Assembly: GCF_022234545.1 (NCBI RefSeq)
Contig: NZ_JAIEUI010000002.1
Span: 286,327 to 350,326 of the forward strand
Direction: 5' to 3'
DNA: 64,000 nucleotides
From: Paenibacillus piscarius
Lineage (GTDB): Bacteria > Bacillota > Bacilli > Paenibacillales > Paenibacillaceae
The notes under the pieces are model-generated. The model did not search any database and was not told the origin of the DNA. It saw only the letters and a list, made by a program, of their open reading frames with translations. The position numbers and the translations under genes are program-made. This document shows, piece after piece, positions 1 through 8,423 of this stretch (position 1 is the stretch's first letter; the number at the start of each line of letters is the position of its first letter).

Positions 1-67
1 AGGGATTTATCCCTCTCATTCCCGCATCCAGCCCACTTTCAGCCGGGCCAGAGGGATTTATCCCTCT
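1..67. repeat. 51-bp-period repeat, AGGGAT hairpin type (two copies)
   Basis: Two copies of AGGGATTTATCCCT start at 1 and 52, exactly 51 bp apart. Each is a small inverted repeat (AGGGAT, TT, ATCCCT). The spacer contains CCCACTTTC, also found between the related copies at 22965-23085. The array may continue left of the window. It lies beyond the 3' end of the leftward LacI gene. No gene is seen in 1-226. Confidence 0.75.
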
Positions 68-134
68 TACTCTCAGCCGCCAGCCCATCCGGCGCACTCC
101 ACGCTGCCAACGGGACTATCTCCATTACCGTTCC

Positions 135-240
135 CATCTAAGCACTTTAACTCCACTACCCAGCATCTAAGCACTTTAATTCCACTCCCCGGCATCCAAC
201 CGCTTTAGCTCCACTCTCACCAGCCTCTACGCGCTTTCCC
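135..240. repeat. 29-bp degenerate tandem repeat
   Basis: Four imperfect units begin at 135, 164, 193 and 224, sharing the pattern CATCTAAGCACTTTAACTCC. The last unit runs into the stop codon and final codons of the LacI gene ending at 227. The spacing (29, 29, 31) differs from the 51-bp arrays elsewhere in the window, so this is a separate repeat type. Confidence 0.6.
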
Positions 241-1273
241 CCGCCCTTAAGACGGCCGGGAGCCAGATCTTCTTGGCCTGAACTGCCTTGTTCCCGTTCG
301 CGCCGCTCAACTGCTGAAGCAGGCAGCGTACCGCCTCTTCCCCCATACTTACATAGGGGATCTCAACGCAGCTTAGGGAGGGCAGGCTGAGCCGGTGGCC
401 CTGGATCGTATTGTCGGCGGCCATGATGCGCACATCTTCGCCGATCCGCAGGCCCAGCTTATGGGCTGCACGGTAGAGCTCGGGGATCGCGCTCGACCAG
501 TTGACCAGGAGCGGCGCATTCGGCTGGACGGGTTCTCCCGCTAGCCCCTGCAGGCATTCTGTCCACGCGCCGCCATGCTCCTTGATGCGGATAACCTCCG
601 GCTCCACCCCGTGTGCCTCACACCAGCCGGTGTAGGCGTCGCGCCGGTTCCGCTCCGCCCAGTTATCACCCTCAGCTTCATGATAGACCTCGGCGTAGAC
701 CGGTCCAGGCTGCCGGGCTACACCCTCCCGCATGAGATAATCCAATGCGGTCGCCACACTGCCTGAATAATCAGCCAGTACAGAGTGTACATCCGGCACT
801 TCTGCGTACCCTTCCACGGAGACGTAAGGAACTCCCGCAGCGCTGACGCGGGAGGCCCACTCCTCATCCCGGTAGCTGGTGTGGTCCAGGGTAACAATGC
901 CGTCGATCTTCCGCTGGTGATACAGCTCAAGCAGCTCGGCCCTGCCGCCATCATTCCCCTTGGGACGCGGCGAGCAGAGCAGGATATGATACCCGCTCAG
1001 CTCAGACTCCTGCTGCATCCCCTCCAGCAGCCGGATGAACAGCGGATGGCGTGTATCCCCGTAAGCGGCAAGCGTCATGCTTCTTCCCGTCTTCATGCTG
1101 CGCGCACCTGCATCCACATGATAATTCAGCTCACGGATCGCTTCCAGCACCGCCTCGCGTGTATCTGCCCCAACCCCTATGCCTGGCGTATCGTTCAGCA
1201 CCGCAGAGACGACGCTGCGGGACACGCCTGCCCGTTTGGCTACATCGAAGCTGGTCACTCTTTTTTTGCCCAT
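227..1273 (-). CDS. LacI family transcriptional regulator
   Basis: A 348-residue protein with a LacI-type helix-turn-helix at about residues 6-30 (TSFDVAKRAGVSRSVVSAVL). A periplasmic-binding-like effector domain follows from about residue 65 to the C-terminus, as in sugar-responsive repressors of normal length. The ATG at 1273 has a GAGGTG ribosome site seven bases upstream. A perfect 16-bp palindrome at 1295-1310, between the promoter side and the start, suggests autoregulation. No sugar gene is next to it on the right, so its target may lie left of the window. The effector cannot be deduced. Confidence 0.88.
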   Translation of the reverse strand: MGKKRVTSFDVAKRAGVSRSVVSAVLNDTPGIGVGADTREAVLEAIRELNYHVDAGARSMKTGRSMTLAAYGDTRHPLFIRLLEGMQQESELSGYHILLCSPRPKGNDGGRAELLELYHQRKIDGIVTLDHTSYRDEEWASRVSAAGVPYVSVEGYAEVPDVHSVLADYSGSVATALDYLMREGVARQPGPVYAEVYHEAEGDNWAERNRRDAYTGWCEAHGVEPEVIRIKEHGGAWTECLQGLAGEPVQPNAPLLVNWSSAIPELYRAAHKLGLRIGEDVRIMAADNTIQGHRLSLPSLSCVEIPYVSMGEEAVRCLLQQLSGANGNKAVQAKKIWLPAVLRAGESA

Positions 1274-1294
1274 AGTTCAGCACCTCAAGGGAAG

Positions 1295-1310
1295 TATAAC
1301 ACGTGTTATA
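1295..1310. promoter_or_regulatory. palindromic operator upstream of LacI gene
   Basis: TATAACACGTGTTATA is a perfect 16-bp palindrome with the central CG typical of LacI-family operators. It lies 22 bp upstream of the LacI start at 1273. Autoregulation is inferred from position and symmetry only. Confidence 0.55.
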
Positions 1311-1410
1311 AAATAATGTATAGCGCTCTCTTGCAAAACTCTCCATATCATTCTCCTCACACGTCTCCTCCCCCAGCTCACATTATTCCTCCAGCAATTG
1401 CAATCGCCGC

Positions 1411-1460
1411 TTGTAAAATGACAACCGTGTCATTATAATAAAAATGACGCATGTGTCATT
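1411..1460 (+). promoter_or_regulatory. promoter with two TetR-type operators
   Basis: A -35 element TTGTAA (1411-1416) and a -10 element TATAAT (1434-1439) are 17 bp apart. Between them lies TGACAACCGTGTCA (1419-1432). A second copy, TGACGCATGTGTCA, is at 1445-1458. Both have TGAC/GTCA arms and start 26 bp apart. One overlaps the core promoter and the other the start of the transcript, the usual layout for a self-repressing TetR gene. The adjacent TetR protein is the obvious ligand. Confidence 0.7.
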
Positions 1461-1480
1461 ATAATCAAGGAGGAATCCGG

Positions 1481-2119
1481 ATGTCACCAAGAATCTCCGA
1501 TCAGCAGAAGGAAGAACGGCGCTCCAAAATCCTGAATGCTGCGAAGCTGGTATTCACCGCCAAAGGCTACGAAGCCGCTACCTTCAAGGATATCCTGGAT
1601 GAAACAGGAATGAGCCGCGGCTGGATCTATCTGTATTTTCAGACCAAGGAGGAAATCTTCGAGGCGCTGCTGGACCAGCAGGACATGGAATATGAGGCAT
1701 ATCTGGCGGAGCTGACAGCTAAGCAGCCTACAATCTGGGATGCTGTTACCCGGATGTACGCGGATCAGAAGACGGATCTTATGCGGATGCCGGGCGGAAG
1801 CTTCATGCCAGCCTTCTATGAGTATTTCCTGGGCGGCTCAAGGGATGCACGGCGGCGGAGCCTGCTGCTGAAGCGGTACGAGACAGGACTTTCACGCTTA
1901 GAAGGGGTGCTTCGTACAGGAGTGGAGCGTGGAGAATTCAGCCCGGTGCTGCCACTCGACCAAATAACAAGGATTGCAGCCGCATATCAGGAGGGCATTT
2001 TCACACATACCCTGGCGGTCGGGCCGGAGCTAGCCCATACGGAATTGCAGATCGAAGCACTGCTTGATTATCTGAAGCTGCTGCTGAATCCACCGCTCCA
2101 TCCGGCGGTTCAGGAATAG
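1481..2119 (+). CDS. TetR/AcrR family transcriptional regulator
   Basis: A 212-residue TetR-type repressor. The N-terminal helix-turn-helix spans about residues 15-60 (ILNAAKLVFTAKGYEAATF, then MSRGWIYLYFQTKEEIF). The rest is an all-helical ligand domain that resembles no specific subfamily. The start is ATG 1481, seven bases after AAGGAGG; a longer frame to 1451 would run through the operator. It is followed after 10 bp by an MFS transporter, so the pair is probably an operon in which the repressor controls efflux and itself through the two upstream operators. The inducer is unknown. Confidence 0.88.
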   Translation: MSPRISDQQKEERRSKILNAAKLVFTAKGYEAATFKDILDETGMSRGWIYLYFQTKEEIFEALLDQQDMEYEAYLAELTAKQPTIWDAVTRMYADQKTDLMRMPGGSFMPAFYEYFLGGSRDARRRSLLLKRYETGLSRLEGVLRTGVERGEFSPVLPLDQITRIAAAYQEGIFTHTLAVGPELAHTELQIEALLDYLKLLLNPPLHPAVQE

Positions 2120-2129
2120 GAGGCAATAT

Positions 2130-3404
2130 ATGTCCGCGCTTTTTCGCAACCCTGTCTTCACCAGGCTGTTCCTGGCTAACTTTGCTTCCCAGCTTGGAAC
2201 GGTAGTTGGAAATATGGCTTTTGCCTACTATCTGGTCGATCACTTCAGTACACGTCCAGCGCTGGCGGCAACCGCTGAGCTGATGTATTCTCTGCCTACT
2301 CTGGCCGTGTTCTGGCTGGTAGGAGTGATCGCCGATCTGCTTGACCGCGCCAAAATAGCAGTATACAGCGATTGGATCAGGGCCGGATTAACGCTGCTGC
2401 TCCTCGCTGCCTTGCATTACGAGCTGCTGACCCTGTGCTTCCTGCTGCTCTTCCTGCGCAGCGCGGTGGCGAAGTTCTTCGGTCCTGCCGAGATGGGGTT
2501 GCTGCAGGGCAGCATCGGCCAGGAGCAATATGTGCAGGCCGCCGGCCTGAACCAGATGGTGATGGGGCTGTTCATGCTGTTCGGCATGAGCCTCGGCGCA
2601 TTCGCCTACCGCTTCCTTGGCATTGAGGGCGCCATTCTGATCGACGGCATCAGCTTCCTCCTCTCCGGACTGCTTATTCTAAGCTGCCGGTTCCATGAGG
2701 ATGTGCGGATGCCCGGCGGCCGCCACGCCCTGGGGGATATCCGTTTCCCACGGCTTATCGGAGATTTCCTGGAAGGTCTCCGCTACATCCTAAGCCACAA
2801 GCTGCTCCTGACGCTCATCTCCGGCTTCCTGTTCTTCGGGATCGTCAATGGCGTGTTTGCGGTTCTGCCCATTTTCACGATGAAATACAAGCTCAGCCCC
2901 GATTCCTATATGCTTCATGCCTCTCTTATTACTCTGTGCCTGGGCACCGGATTTCTGGCCGGAAGTCTGGCTGCCTCCCCGCTGATCCGCCGGTTCACAC
3001 GGACCCGGGTGCTGGTCACCGGACTGCTGCTGTCCAGCCTGCTTATTGTTGCCCTTGGCTCGGCGAATAGCGTCTGGGTCTATCTTCCGCTCGTTCTTAT
3101 AGAAGGATTCTGCATTGCTCCGGTGAACATTGCCATCGGCAGCTGGCTGCCGGAGCTGGTCATCCCGAGGAATATGGGACGCGTCAATGCTCTGATTGAG
3201 CCCGCCATGATGCTTGGCCATTCGCTGGCGCTTGGGCTGGTTGCTCTGGCTTTTCCGGCTATCGTATCCGTCACCTGGCTGCACTATCTTCTCGCGGTAT
3301 GTACGCTGCTCGTTTGTGTGTTCTATGCGTTCGCTCTGCCCCCGCTGGTCCGCAGGCTGACTTCGAATAACAACAGCACTTCAGCGGCTGAGCGGGCAAG
3401 CTAG
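2130..3404 (+). CDS. MFS transporter, efflux type
   Basis: A 424-residue integral membrane protein with about 12 hydrophobic segments and the major facilitator pattern of two six-helix halves. The inter-helix motif VGVIADLLDRAK at about residues 65-76 fits the loop 2-3 signature of MFS_1/MFS_3 efflux carriers. The ATG at 2130 follows AGGAGGC. The gene is 10 bp behind the TetR gene and is probably co-transcribed and repressed by it, which suggests export of a toxic compound. The substrate cannot be read from sequence. A terminator at 3427-3464 ends the unit. Confidence 0.85.
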   Translation: MSALFRNPVFTRLFLANFASQLGTVVGNMAFAYYLVDHFSTRPALAATAELMYSLPTLAVFWLVGVIADLLDRAKIAVYSDWIRAGLTLLLLAALHYELLTLCFLLLFLRSAVAKFFGPAEMGLLQGSIGQEQYVQAAGLNQMVMGLFMLFGMSLGAFAYRFLGIEGAILIDGISFLLSGLLILSCRFHEDVRMPGGRHALGDIRFPRLIGDFLEGLRYILSHKLLLTLISGFLFFGIVNGVFAVLPIFTMKYKLSPDSYMLHASLITLCLGTGFLAGSLAASPLIRRFTRTRVLVTGLLLSSLLIVALGSANSVWVYLPLVLIEGFCIAPVNIAIGSWLPELVIPRNMGRVNALIEPAMMLGHSLALGLVALAFPAIVSVTWLHYLLAVCTLLVCVFYAFALPPLVRRLTSNNNSTSAAERAS

Positions 3405-3426
3405 AGCATCCTTTGGCGTTAAAATA

Positions 3427-3464
3427 CCCCGCAGACCGTGATCAATCGCAACACGGCTGCGGGG
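3427..3464. terminator. terminator between MFS and stalk-domain genes
   Basis: CCCCGCAG (3427-3434) pairs with CTGCGGGG (3457-3464) around a 22-nt loop. It sits between two convergent genes and may serve both. The flanks are only moderately T-rich. Confidence 0.6.
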
Positions 3465-3472
3465 CATCCTGT

Positions 3473-3988
3473 TTATTTCTGCAGTTCCTGGTCCTTCTGC
3501 TTCAGCAGATCCGCGTAGTCTGCCTTGTACTGCTCCAGCCTCTGCTTCAGATCGGCATTGCCGGGGCTTGCTTTGAGCAGGCTGCTGGTGGCAAGGATAT
3601 TATCTACCACGGAATCAATTTTCTCGTCAATAATCTCGATCTTGCTCTTAGCCGCAGTCAGCGCAGGATCAGGGGTACTCACCGGTGCCGGGCCGACCAG
3701 AGAGCTTCTCTCGTCAGACAACGGAGGCGCCTGCTGCACCTTATCGTCCAGACTGATCGTTTTGCCCTTCACCGACACATTGAATCCTGCCAATTCGCCA
3801 ATCGCCCGGACGGGTGCATAGCTCTTGCCGTCAATGACAATGGCCGGATCAGCCAGCTTCTTGCCATACACCTTTACCGTATACTCCGCTTGAATGGCCT
3901 TTCCTACCAGTGAAGACGAAGCGCCCAGCGCCTGTGCCCCCACCATCAGTATTGCTCCGGCAATGACGCCGGCTGCAATCTTTTTCAT
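3473..3988 (-). CDS. copper amine oxidase N-terminal (stalk) domain protein
   Basis: A 171-residue exported protein. An N-terminal signal segment (KKIAAGVIAGAILMVGAQAL) is followed by a short copper-amine-oxidase stalk domain at about residues 38-85 (VYGKKLADPAIVIDGKSYAPVRAIGE). A linker rich in Pro and Ser and a charged, probably helical C-terminal half (about 110-171) follow. Such stalk domains are abundant in Paenibacillus cell-surface proteins and are not themselves oxidases. Exact role unknown. It is a single gene, convergent with the MFS gene. Confidence 0.8.
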   Translation of the reverse strand: MKKIAAGVIAGAILMVGAQALGASSSLVGKAIQAEYTVKVYGKKLADPAIVIDGKSYAPVRAIGELAGFNVSVKGKTISLDDKVQQAPPLSDERSSLVGPAPVSTPDPALTAAKSKIEIIDEKIDSVVDNILATSSLLKASPGNADLKQRLEQYKADYADLLKQKDQELQK

Positions 3989-4061
3989 AAGAAATTCACT
4001 CCCCGTAAAAGACTATGACTACTATTCTATCATTTTACGGCCGCCAGTGCTTCCATTTTGA

Positions 4062-4127
4062 TTGACAACTCCTGGATTCCTCTCTATGATATGAGCATAT
4101 CACTATATGATAATGATTATCATAATC
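4062..4127 (+). promoter_or_regulatory. promoter with Fur box
   Basis: TTGACA (4062-4067) and TATGAT (4085-4090) are 17 bp apart. Downstream, TGATAATGATTATCA (4108-4122) matches the Gram-positive 7-1-7 Fur operator, and the symmetry extends to 4127. A second perfect 16-bp palindrome, TGATATGAGCATATCA (4087-4102), covers the -10 element. Iron-dependent repression of the siderophore-binding lipoprotein gene follows. Confidence 0.82.
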
Positions 4128-4163
4128 AATACATACACTACAAACCTCAAAGGAGAACAACTT

Positions 4164-5186
4164 ATGAAAAGCCCCAAAAAAACTCTATTCTGGCCCCTCA
4201 CTCTTCTTCTCTTCACACTTGTCCTAGCTTCTTGCGGCCAGCCGGGCAATACAAATTCCGCCGTTGCCGAGGCCACTGCCGGCACTGCCGCTACCGAACC
4301 TGCCGTATCCCCTGCCGCCAGCGCCAGCCCCGCTGCAACGGAAGCCGCCGCTACCACACGGATGTTCACGGATTACAAGAAACGGGAGGTTGAGATTCCG
4401 GCCGATCCCAAGAAAATAGTCTATGTCGGCGGAAACCCGGGTGACCTGCTGGCGCTGGGTATCAAGCCGACCGGAGCTACCTTAAGCGTCATTGGTACAC
4501 AAGTGGCCTATCCTGACCTGCTAGAAGGGATTGAAGATGTCGGATACCCGTTCTCCGCCGAGAAGATTCTGGCCCTGTCCCCGGACCTGATTATCTTCGA
4601 CGACTGGGACGAGACCGGAATCGAAGCGTTAAGCAAAATTGCATCGACCGTGGTGGTAGGACTGGACGGCACCTTCCCGACGGAGGAGCGTGTCCGGCAA
4701 ATCGCGGACTTGTTCGGCCGCACAGATGCTGCGGATCAGTGGTTCAAGGATTATCAGGCGAAGGTAGACGCTGTGAAGAAGCAGCTTAACCTGAAGGAAG
4801 GCGAGACAGCCACCTCCCTGCTTGTCCTGGGCCAGGATCTGTACATCATGGGCAACCAAGGCCTGAACGAAACGCTGTTCGGACGCCTCGGTTTCAAGCC
4901 GGCGGAAGGCGTGCAGAAGCTGATTACTGCCGATGAACGGTTCGTAACCATATCTGACGAGGTTTTGCCGCAGTATATCGGCACCCATCTCTTCCTCCTT
5001 ACCGACAACAGCGACAAGACCGCTGCTAGACAGGCCGCCCTGATGGACAGCGGCTTATGGAAGGCTATTCCCGCCGTCAAGGAAGGCCGCGTGCATATCC
5101 TTGACAGCAAATATAACTTCGACGATCCGATTACGCTGGATAGATTGCTGGATGAAATCGCGGGTATTTTCAAAGCTAAACAGTAG
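4164..5186 (+). CDS. siderophore ABC transporter substrate-binding lipoprotein
   Basis: A 340-residue lipoprotein of the FecB/FhuD/BtuF class. The signal peptide ends in the lipobox LASC (Cys about residue 23). A linker rich in Ala, Thr and Pro follows, then the helical-backbone binding fold (KKIVYVGGNPGDLLALGIKPTG, EKILALSPDLIIFDD). ATG 4164 is chosen because AAAGGAG lies just upstream; the frame is open further up but into the Fur box. It would capture ferric siderophores outside the membrane. No permease or ATPase lies beside it, so it must borrow a transporter encoded elsewhere. Confidence 0.88.
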   Translation: MKSPKKTLFWPLTLLLFTLVLASCGQPGNTNSAVAEATAGTAATEPAVSPAASASPAATEAAATTRMFTDYKKREVEIPADPKKIVYVGGNPGDLLALGIKPTGATLSVIGTQVAYPDLLEGIEDVGYPFSAEKILALSPDLIIFDDWDETGIEALSKIASTVVVGLDGTFPTEERVRQIADLFGRTDAADQWFKDYQAKVDAVKKQLNLKEGETATSLLVLGQDLYIMGNQGLNETLFGRLGFKPAEGVQKLITADERFVTISDEVLPQYIGTHLFLLTDNSDKTAARQAALMDSGLWKAIPAVKEGRVHILDSKYNFDDPITLDRLLDEIAGIFKAKQ

Positions 5187-5217
5187 TTAGAAAAATATCG
5201 CGCTGGCCCACTAACCA

Positions 5218-5300
5218 ATATGTTCGCTTTTCCGCATACATTTGGACCACGCGCACATGTAACGCCGAATGTATTCGCTTTTCCGCATACATTCCGCTTA
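5218..5300. repeat. 51-bp-period repeat, TTCGCTTTTCCGCATAC type (two copies)
   Basis: Two copies of TTCGCTTTTCCGCATACATT begin at 5223 and 5274, a 51-bp period. They resemble the units at 14622-14825 and 59352-59845. They lie between the 3' ends of two convergent genes, next to a strong terminator. Confidence 0.7.
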
Positions 5301-5323
5301 CGCACCAGCACACTCATCCCAAT

Positions 5324-5367
5324 AAAGACATAGGCTGCCCGGAGTAATCCCGGCAGCCTATGTCTTT
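5324..5367. terminator. bidirectional terminator
   Basis: A 16-bp perfect stem: AAAGACATAGGCTGCC (5324-5339) pairs with GGCAGCCTATGTCTTT (5352-5367). It separates the rightward siderophore gene from the leftward GH30 gene and is symmetrical enough to work in both directions. Confidence 0.85.
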
Positions 5368-5382
5368 GTCTACACAAAATTC

Positions 5383-6738
5383 CTACTCCCGCTCGCCGCC
5401 AACCTTCACCGATACCGCACCCTTCGCCGCGATGGTAAGCGTCAGCAGCGCTTCCCCTGCCAGCCGTACAGACACGGTCTCTTCGGCGTCGCTGTCGTTG
5501 AACAGCACGGCGGCCAGCGTGCCGTCGCTGTTGCGAAAGGCGACGGAGCGCAGGTGCTCCCGGCTGGCGTCAGAGGCCAGGCGGACCGCCCTCGGACGGA
5601 TCACCTTGCTGAAATGTGCCAGCGCGTAATAGTCCAGGGTATACGTCAGCTCCCGGGTCTGCTGGTTGACAGTCACCACGCCGCGGCAGGTGCTCTCGCC
5701 GAAGCCCGGGACGGTGGGGCCGTTCTGCTCATCCAGCGCCAGATTCCACAGCACGAACGACCTGCTGTGATTGCGCAGAATCTCAATCCCGGTACGCATC
5801 ACATTGGAGAAGGCCTGCTCGAACGGGGGAATCCATTCCCCGCCGGAGCCTTCGGTGAAATGGACCTCATGCTCCGGGTACGCCGCCAGCACCTCCGACT
5901 GTGCAGCAGCCGCACCGCCGTACCAATGCCAGGCTACCCCATCCACCTCGGACGCGGCTCCCTCCAGCACCGACAGCGGATAATCCGGCCGGTCCCAGTT
6001 GTGGTCGTAGCAGAAGATTTTGGCAGCCAGCCCGTACTGTCTGAAGGCAGGCTTCAGATAATCCGTGATGAACTCCCGCTGCTCCTCCGGCAGCATGAGC
6101 ATGCTGGGGTAATGCTGAGGCTCATAGAGCGGCTCATTCTGCACCGTGACGGCATAGACCGGCAAGCCGTATGCGGCATAGGCCTGAATGTAGCGGACAA
6201 AATATTCCGCATACACCCCGTAATATTCCGGCTTCAGCCGCCCGGCGATCATCGAGCCGCTGGTCTTCATCCAGCCCGGCGCACTCCAGGGCGAAGCCAT
6301 CAGCTTCAGCTCAGGATTCAGCTTCAAAGCCTGCTGCACCAGCGGAATAATATCCGCTTCATCATGGGCGATCGAGAAACCGGCCAGCTCCGGATCGCTC
6401 CCGCCTTCAGGCAGATCGTTATAGCTGTAGACCGTTCTCGCATAGTCCGATGCACCCATCGGATTGCGCAGGAAGGACAAGCCGATGCCCTGCTGCGGAT
6501 CGAACAGCTTCCGCATCACCTCTGTCCGCTGGTCCTCGCCGAGCACCTGATGGATCAGGTAAGCTGCCGAATCAGTGAAGGAGGCTCCGAAGCCATCCAT
6601 TTCCTGATACGTCCGGCCCGGATCGATGTCTACGGTGACCGTAACGCTGCCAGCGGGAGCCTGCGGCAGTGCCGCAGCAGGCTGTTCCACGAACAGGCTG
6701 TTCTCCCCGCTGGAACGGTATATGATGATATCCGGCAT
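5383..6738 (-). CDS. GH30 family glycoside hydrolase
   Basis: A 451-residue glycosidase of family GH30 (glucosylceramidase-like). It has a catalytic barrel at about residues 40-370 and a C-terminal beta domain. The likely acid/base is Glu202 in VQNEP and the nucleophile Glu296 in HFTEGSGG; MDGFGASFTDS at about 48-58 is the family N-terminal signature. No signal peptide is visible, so it probably acts inside the cell on imported oligosaccharides. The start has GGGAGGGG upstream. It is the last gene of a leftward unit with a binding protein and two permeases. GH30 specificity is broad and the exact bond cleaved is not assignable. Confidence 0.88.
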   Translation of the reverse strand: MPDIIIYRSSGENSLFVEQPAAALPQAPAGSVTVTVDIDPGRTYQEMDGFGASFTDSAAYLIHQVLGEDQRTEVMRKLFDPQQGIGLSFLRNPMGASDYARTVYSYNDLPEGGSDPELAGFSIAHDEADIIPLVQQALKLNPELKLMASPWSAPGWMKTSGSMIAGRLKPEYYGVYAEYFVRYIQAYAAYGLPVYAVTVQNEPLYEPQHYPSMLMLPEEQREFITDYLKPAFRQYGLAAKIFCYDHNWDRPDYPLSVLEGAASEVDGVAWHWYGGAAAAQSEVLAAYPEHEVHFTEGSGGEWIPPFEQAFSNVMRTGIEILRNHSRSFVLWNLALDEQNGPTVPGFGESTCRGVVTVNQQTRELTYTLDYYALAHFSKVIRPRAVRLASDASREHLRSVAFRNSDGTLAAVLFNDSDAEETVSVRLAGEALLTLTIAAKGAVSVKVGGERE

Positions 6739-6753
6739 GTTGTCCCCTCCCTT

Positions 6754-8394
6754 TTATTGAATGCCGAGCTTGGCCTTATTGGCCTTCATCTTCTCGCTGC
6801 GGACCTCTACAATTTTGTCCCAGCTGTTCTTATCCAGGAAGGCCTTGTGCTCCGCCAGAACGCTGTCAAAGGTGGCATCATCCTTGGCCCGGATCATACT
6901 AACCAGCGTCGTATTCCAGTTCGTATTAATCGCGGTGAGACCGCGCGCTTCCGGCGTCCCCTGATCCGGGTTGGTGTTCTCCAGAATGAAATGCGGCTTC
7001 AGCTTGCCCTTGCCCCATTCCTGCATCTGCTTGATCGCTTCCGGGAAGGCATCCTTGCTCAGCGCCTTGTGGCGGTCATGCCCGAAGAACATGAATTCGC
7101 CCATCCGGTAGTCCTTCTTGAACTTATCCGCGTTGTTCAGTTGCAGGTCCTTCACCTCAGGCAGCAGCTCCACCGTACCGTCTGCGTTGGTCTTATAGGT
7201 CACACCTTCAATACCGTAGTTCATCAGCTTCTGCCCTTCCTCGCTCAGCAGATACGTGAAGATCTGAATCGCCTTGGCCGGGTCCTTGCAATTCTTGGTG
7301 ATATAGCTGATCATCCAGCCGGTAATGCCGGACTGGTTCAGCGTCGGCTCATGCCCTACGGTGCTCTGCGGACCGTCAACGGCCATATATTCCTTGCCTG
7401 GATTAGCACTCATGAAAATCTGCAGATTCCCGCCCTGCTGCGGCGTACCATCAAGCAGCATTGTCGCGTATTTGCCGGACTTGACCTTTTCCTCAAAGCC
7501 GGTTCCGTCATCCGCGAAGCTGTCATCACTGATCGCCCCGTCCCGGTACACGGCATTCAGCGTCCGCAGCCAGGTCAGATAATCCTCATCCAGATTGCGG
7601 TTGTAGAACTTGCCGTCCTCGGTCTCCAGCGGTACACCCAGGAAGTCCTGGAGCACATCGCCCAGCGAGCCGGTGCCTTCACCGACAGCGTTGAACCCGA
7701 AGGGAATCATGTCCGGGAACTTGCTCTTAATCTCGCTCATCGTCTTGCGGAACGCTTCCGGGGTCGCGAAATCAGGGCTGCCCAGAGCCTCATACACATC
7801 CTTGCGGATCACAAAAGCCGTCTTCGCCGGAATATTGCCGCTGTCATAATCCGCCTGCGTATTGGAATAGTTAGGATAGCCGTACGTATTGCCGTCCTTC
7901 GATTGGAACCAGTTCAGTGTATCGGCTGCCGCCACCTTGGTGAAATACGGATCGTATTTCTCAGCGAGCTTGTTCAGGGGCTGCGCCCAAGTCGCCGCCT
8001 TCTGCACAACCGGAGAGTTGGAATCGAAGATCGTCAGCAGATCCGGCATATCGCCGCCCGCGAAGAAGGTGTTCAGCTTCGTATCATCCCCGGTAATGAA
8101 CTTGATGTCGATGTTCAGATCCTCCTTGATCTTCTTGGTCACCACATCCTTGCCAAAATCCGTATTCCACCAGTCCGCGTTGACATACCAGGTTAATTGC
8201 GTTGTCTCGCTTTTCTTATCGAGCTGCCAGGCCGGAGTCTCCGGGTCCGGAGTATACCGGTCCTCAATAGACACTTCACTGGCCTCCTTGGAGCCGCCGC
8301 CCGAGCCGCAGCCTGCCACAACCAGCATCGCCGCGAGCAGAAGCAGCATGAGCTTAACCGCCTTGTGTCCCGGAACTTTGTTTCTTGTCATCAT
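6754..8394 (-). CDS. extracellular solute-binding lipoprotein, family 1 (sugar ABC importer)
   Basis: A 546-residue lipoprotein with a signal peptide ending VVAGC. It belongs to the long LplA-type binding proteins that partner LplB/LplC permeases. ATG 8394 is preferred because GGGAGG lies seven bases upstream; an ATG at 8409 overlaps that ribosome site. It would capture an oligosaccharide, perhaps the GH30 substrate, at the membrane surface. The gap to the GH30 gene is 15 bp, and the permeases lie upstream in the same direction. Confidence 0.87.
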   Translation of the reverse strand: MMTRNKVPGHKAVKLMLLLLAAMLVVAGCGSGGGSKEASEVSIEDRYTPDPETPAWQLDKKSETTQLTWYVNADWWNTDFGKDVVTKKIKEDLNIDIKFITGDDTKLNTFFAGGDMPDLLTIFDSNSPVVQKAATWAQPLNKLAEKYDPYFTKVAAADTLNWFQSKDGNTYGYPNYSNTQADYDSGNIPAKTAFVIRKDVYEALGSPDFATPEAFRKTMSEIKSKFPDMIPFGFNAVGEGTGSLGDVLQDFLGVPLETEDGKFYNRNLDEDYLTWLRTLNAVYRDGAISDDSFADDGTGFEEKVKSGKYATMLLDGTPQQGGNLQIFMSANPGKEYMAVDGPQSTVGHEPTLNQSGITGWMISYITKNCKDPAKAIQIFTYLLSEEGQKLMNYGIEGVTYKTNADGTVELLPEVKDLQLNNADKFKKDYRMGEFMFFGHDRHKALSKDAFPEAIKQMQEWGKGKLKPHFILENTNPDQGTPEARGLTAINTNWNTTLVSMIRAKDDATFDSVLAEHKAFLDKNSWDKIVEVRSEKMKANKAKLGIQ

Positions 8395-8423
8395 CGTATG
8401 ACCTCCCAAATTATAGTTAATGT

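Noticed and set aside
5554..8196. Very long open frame (about 880 codons) on the plus strand opposite the GH30 and binding-protein genes
   Set aside because: It is antisense to two clear genes with complete families and start sites; the openness comes from codon bias of GC-rich genes and the protein resembles nothing.
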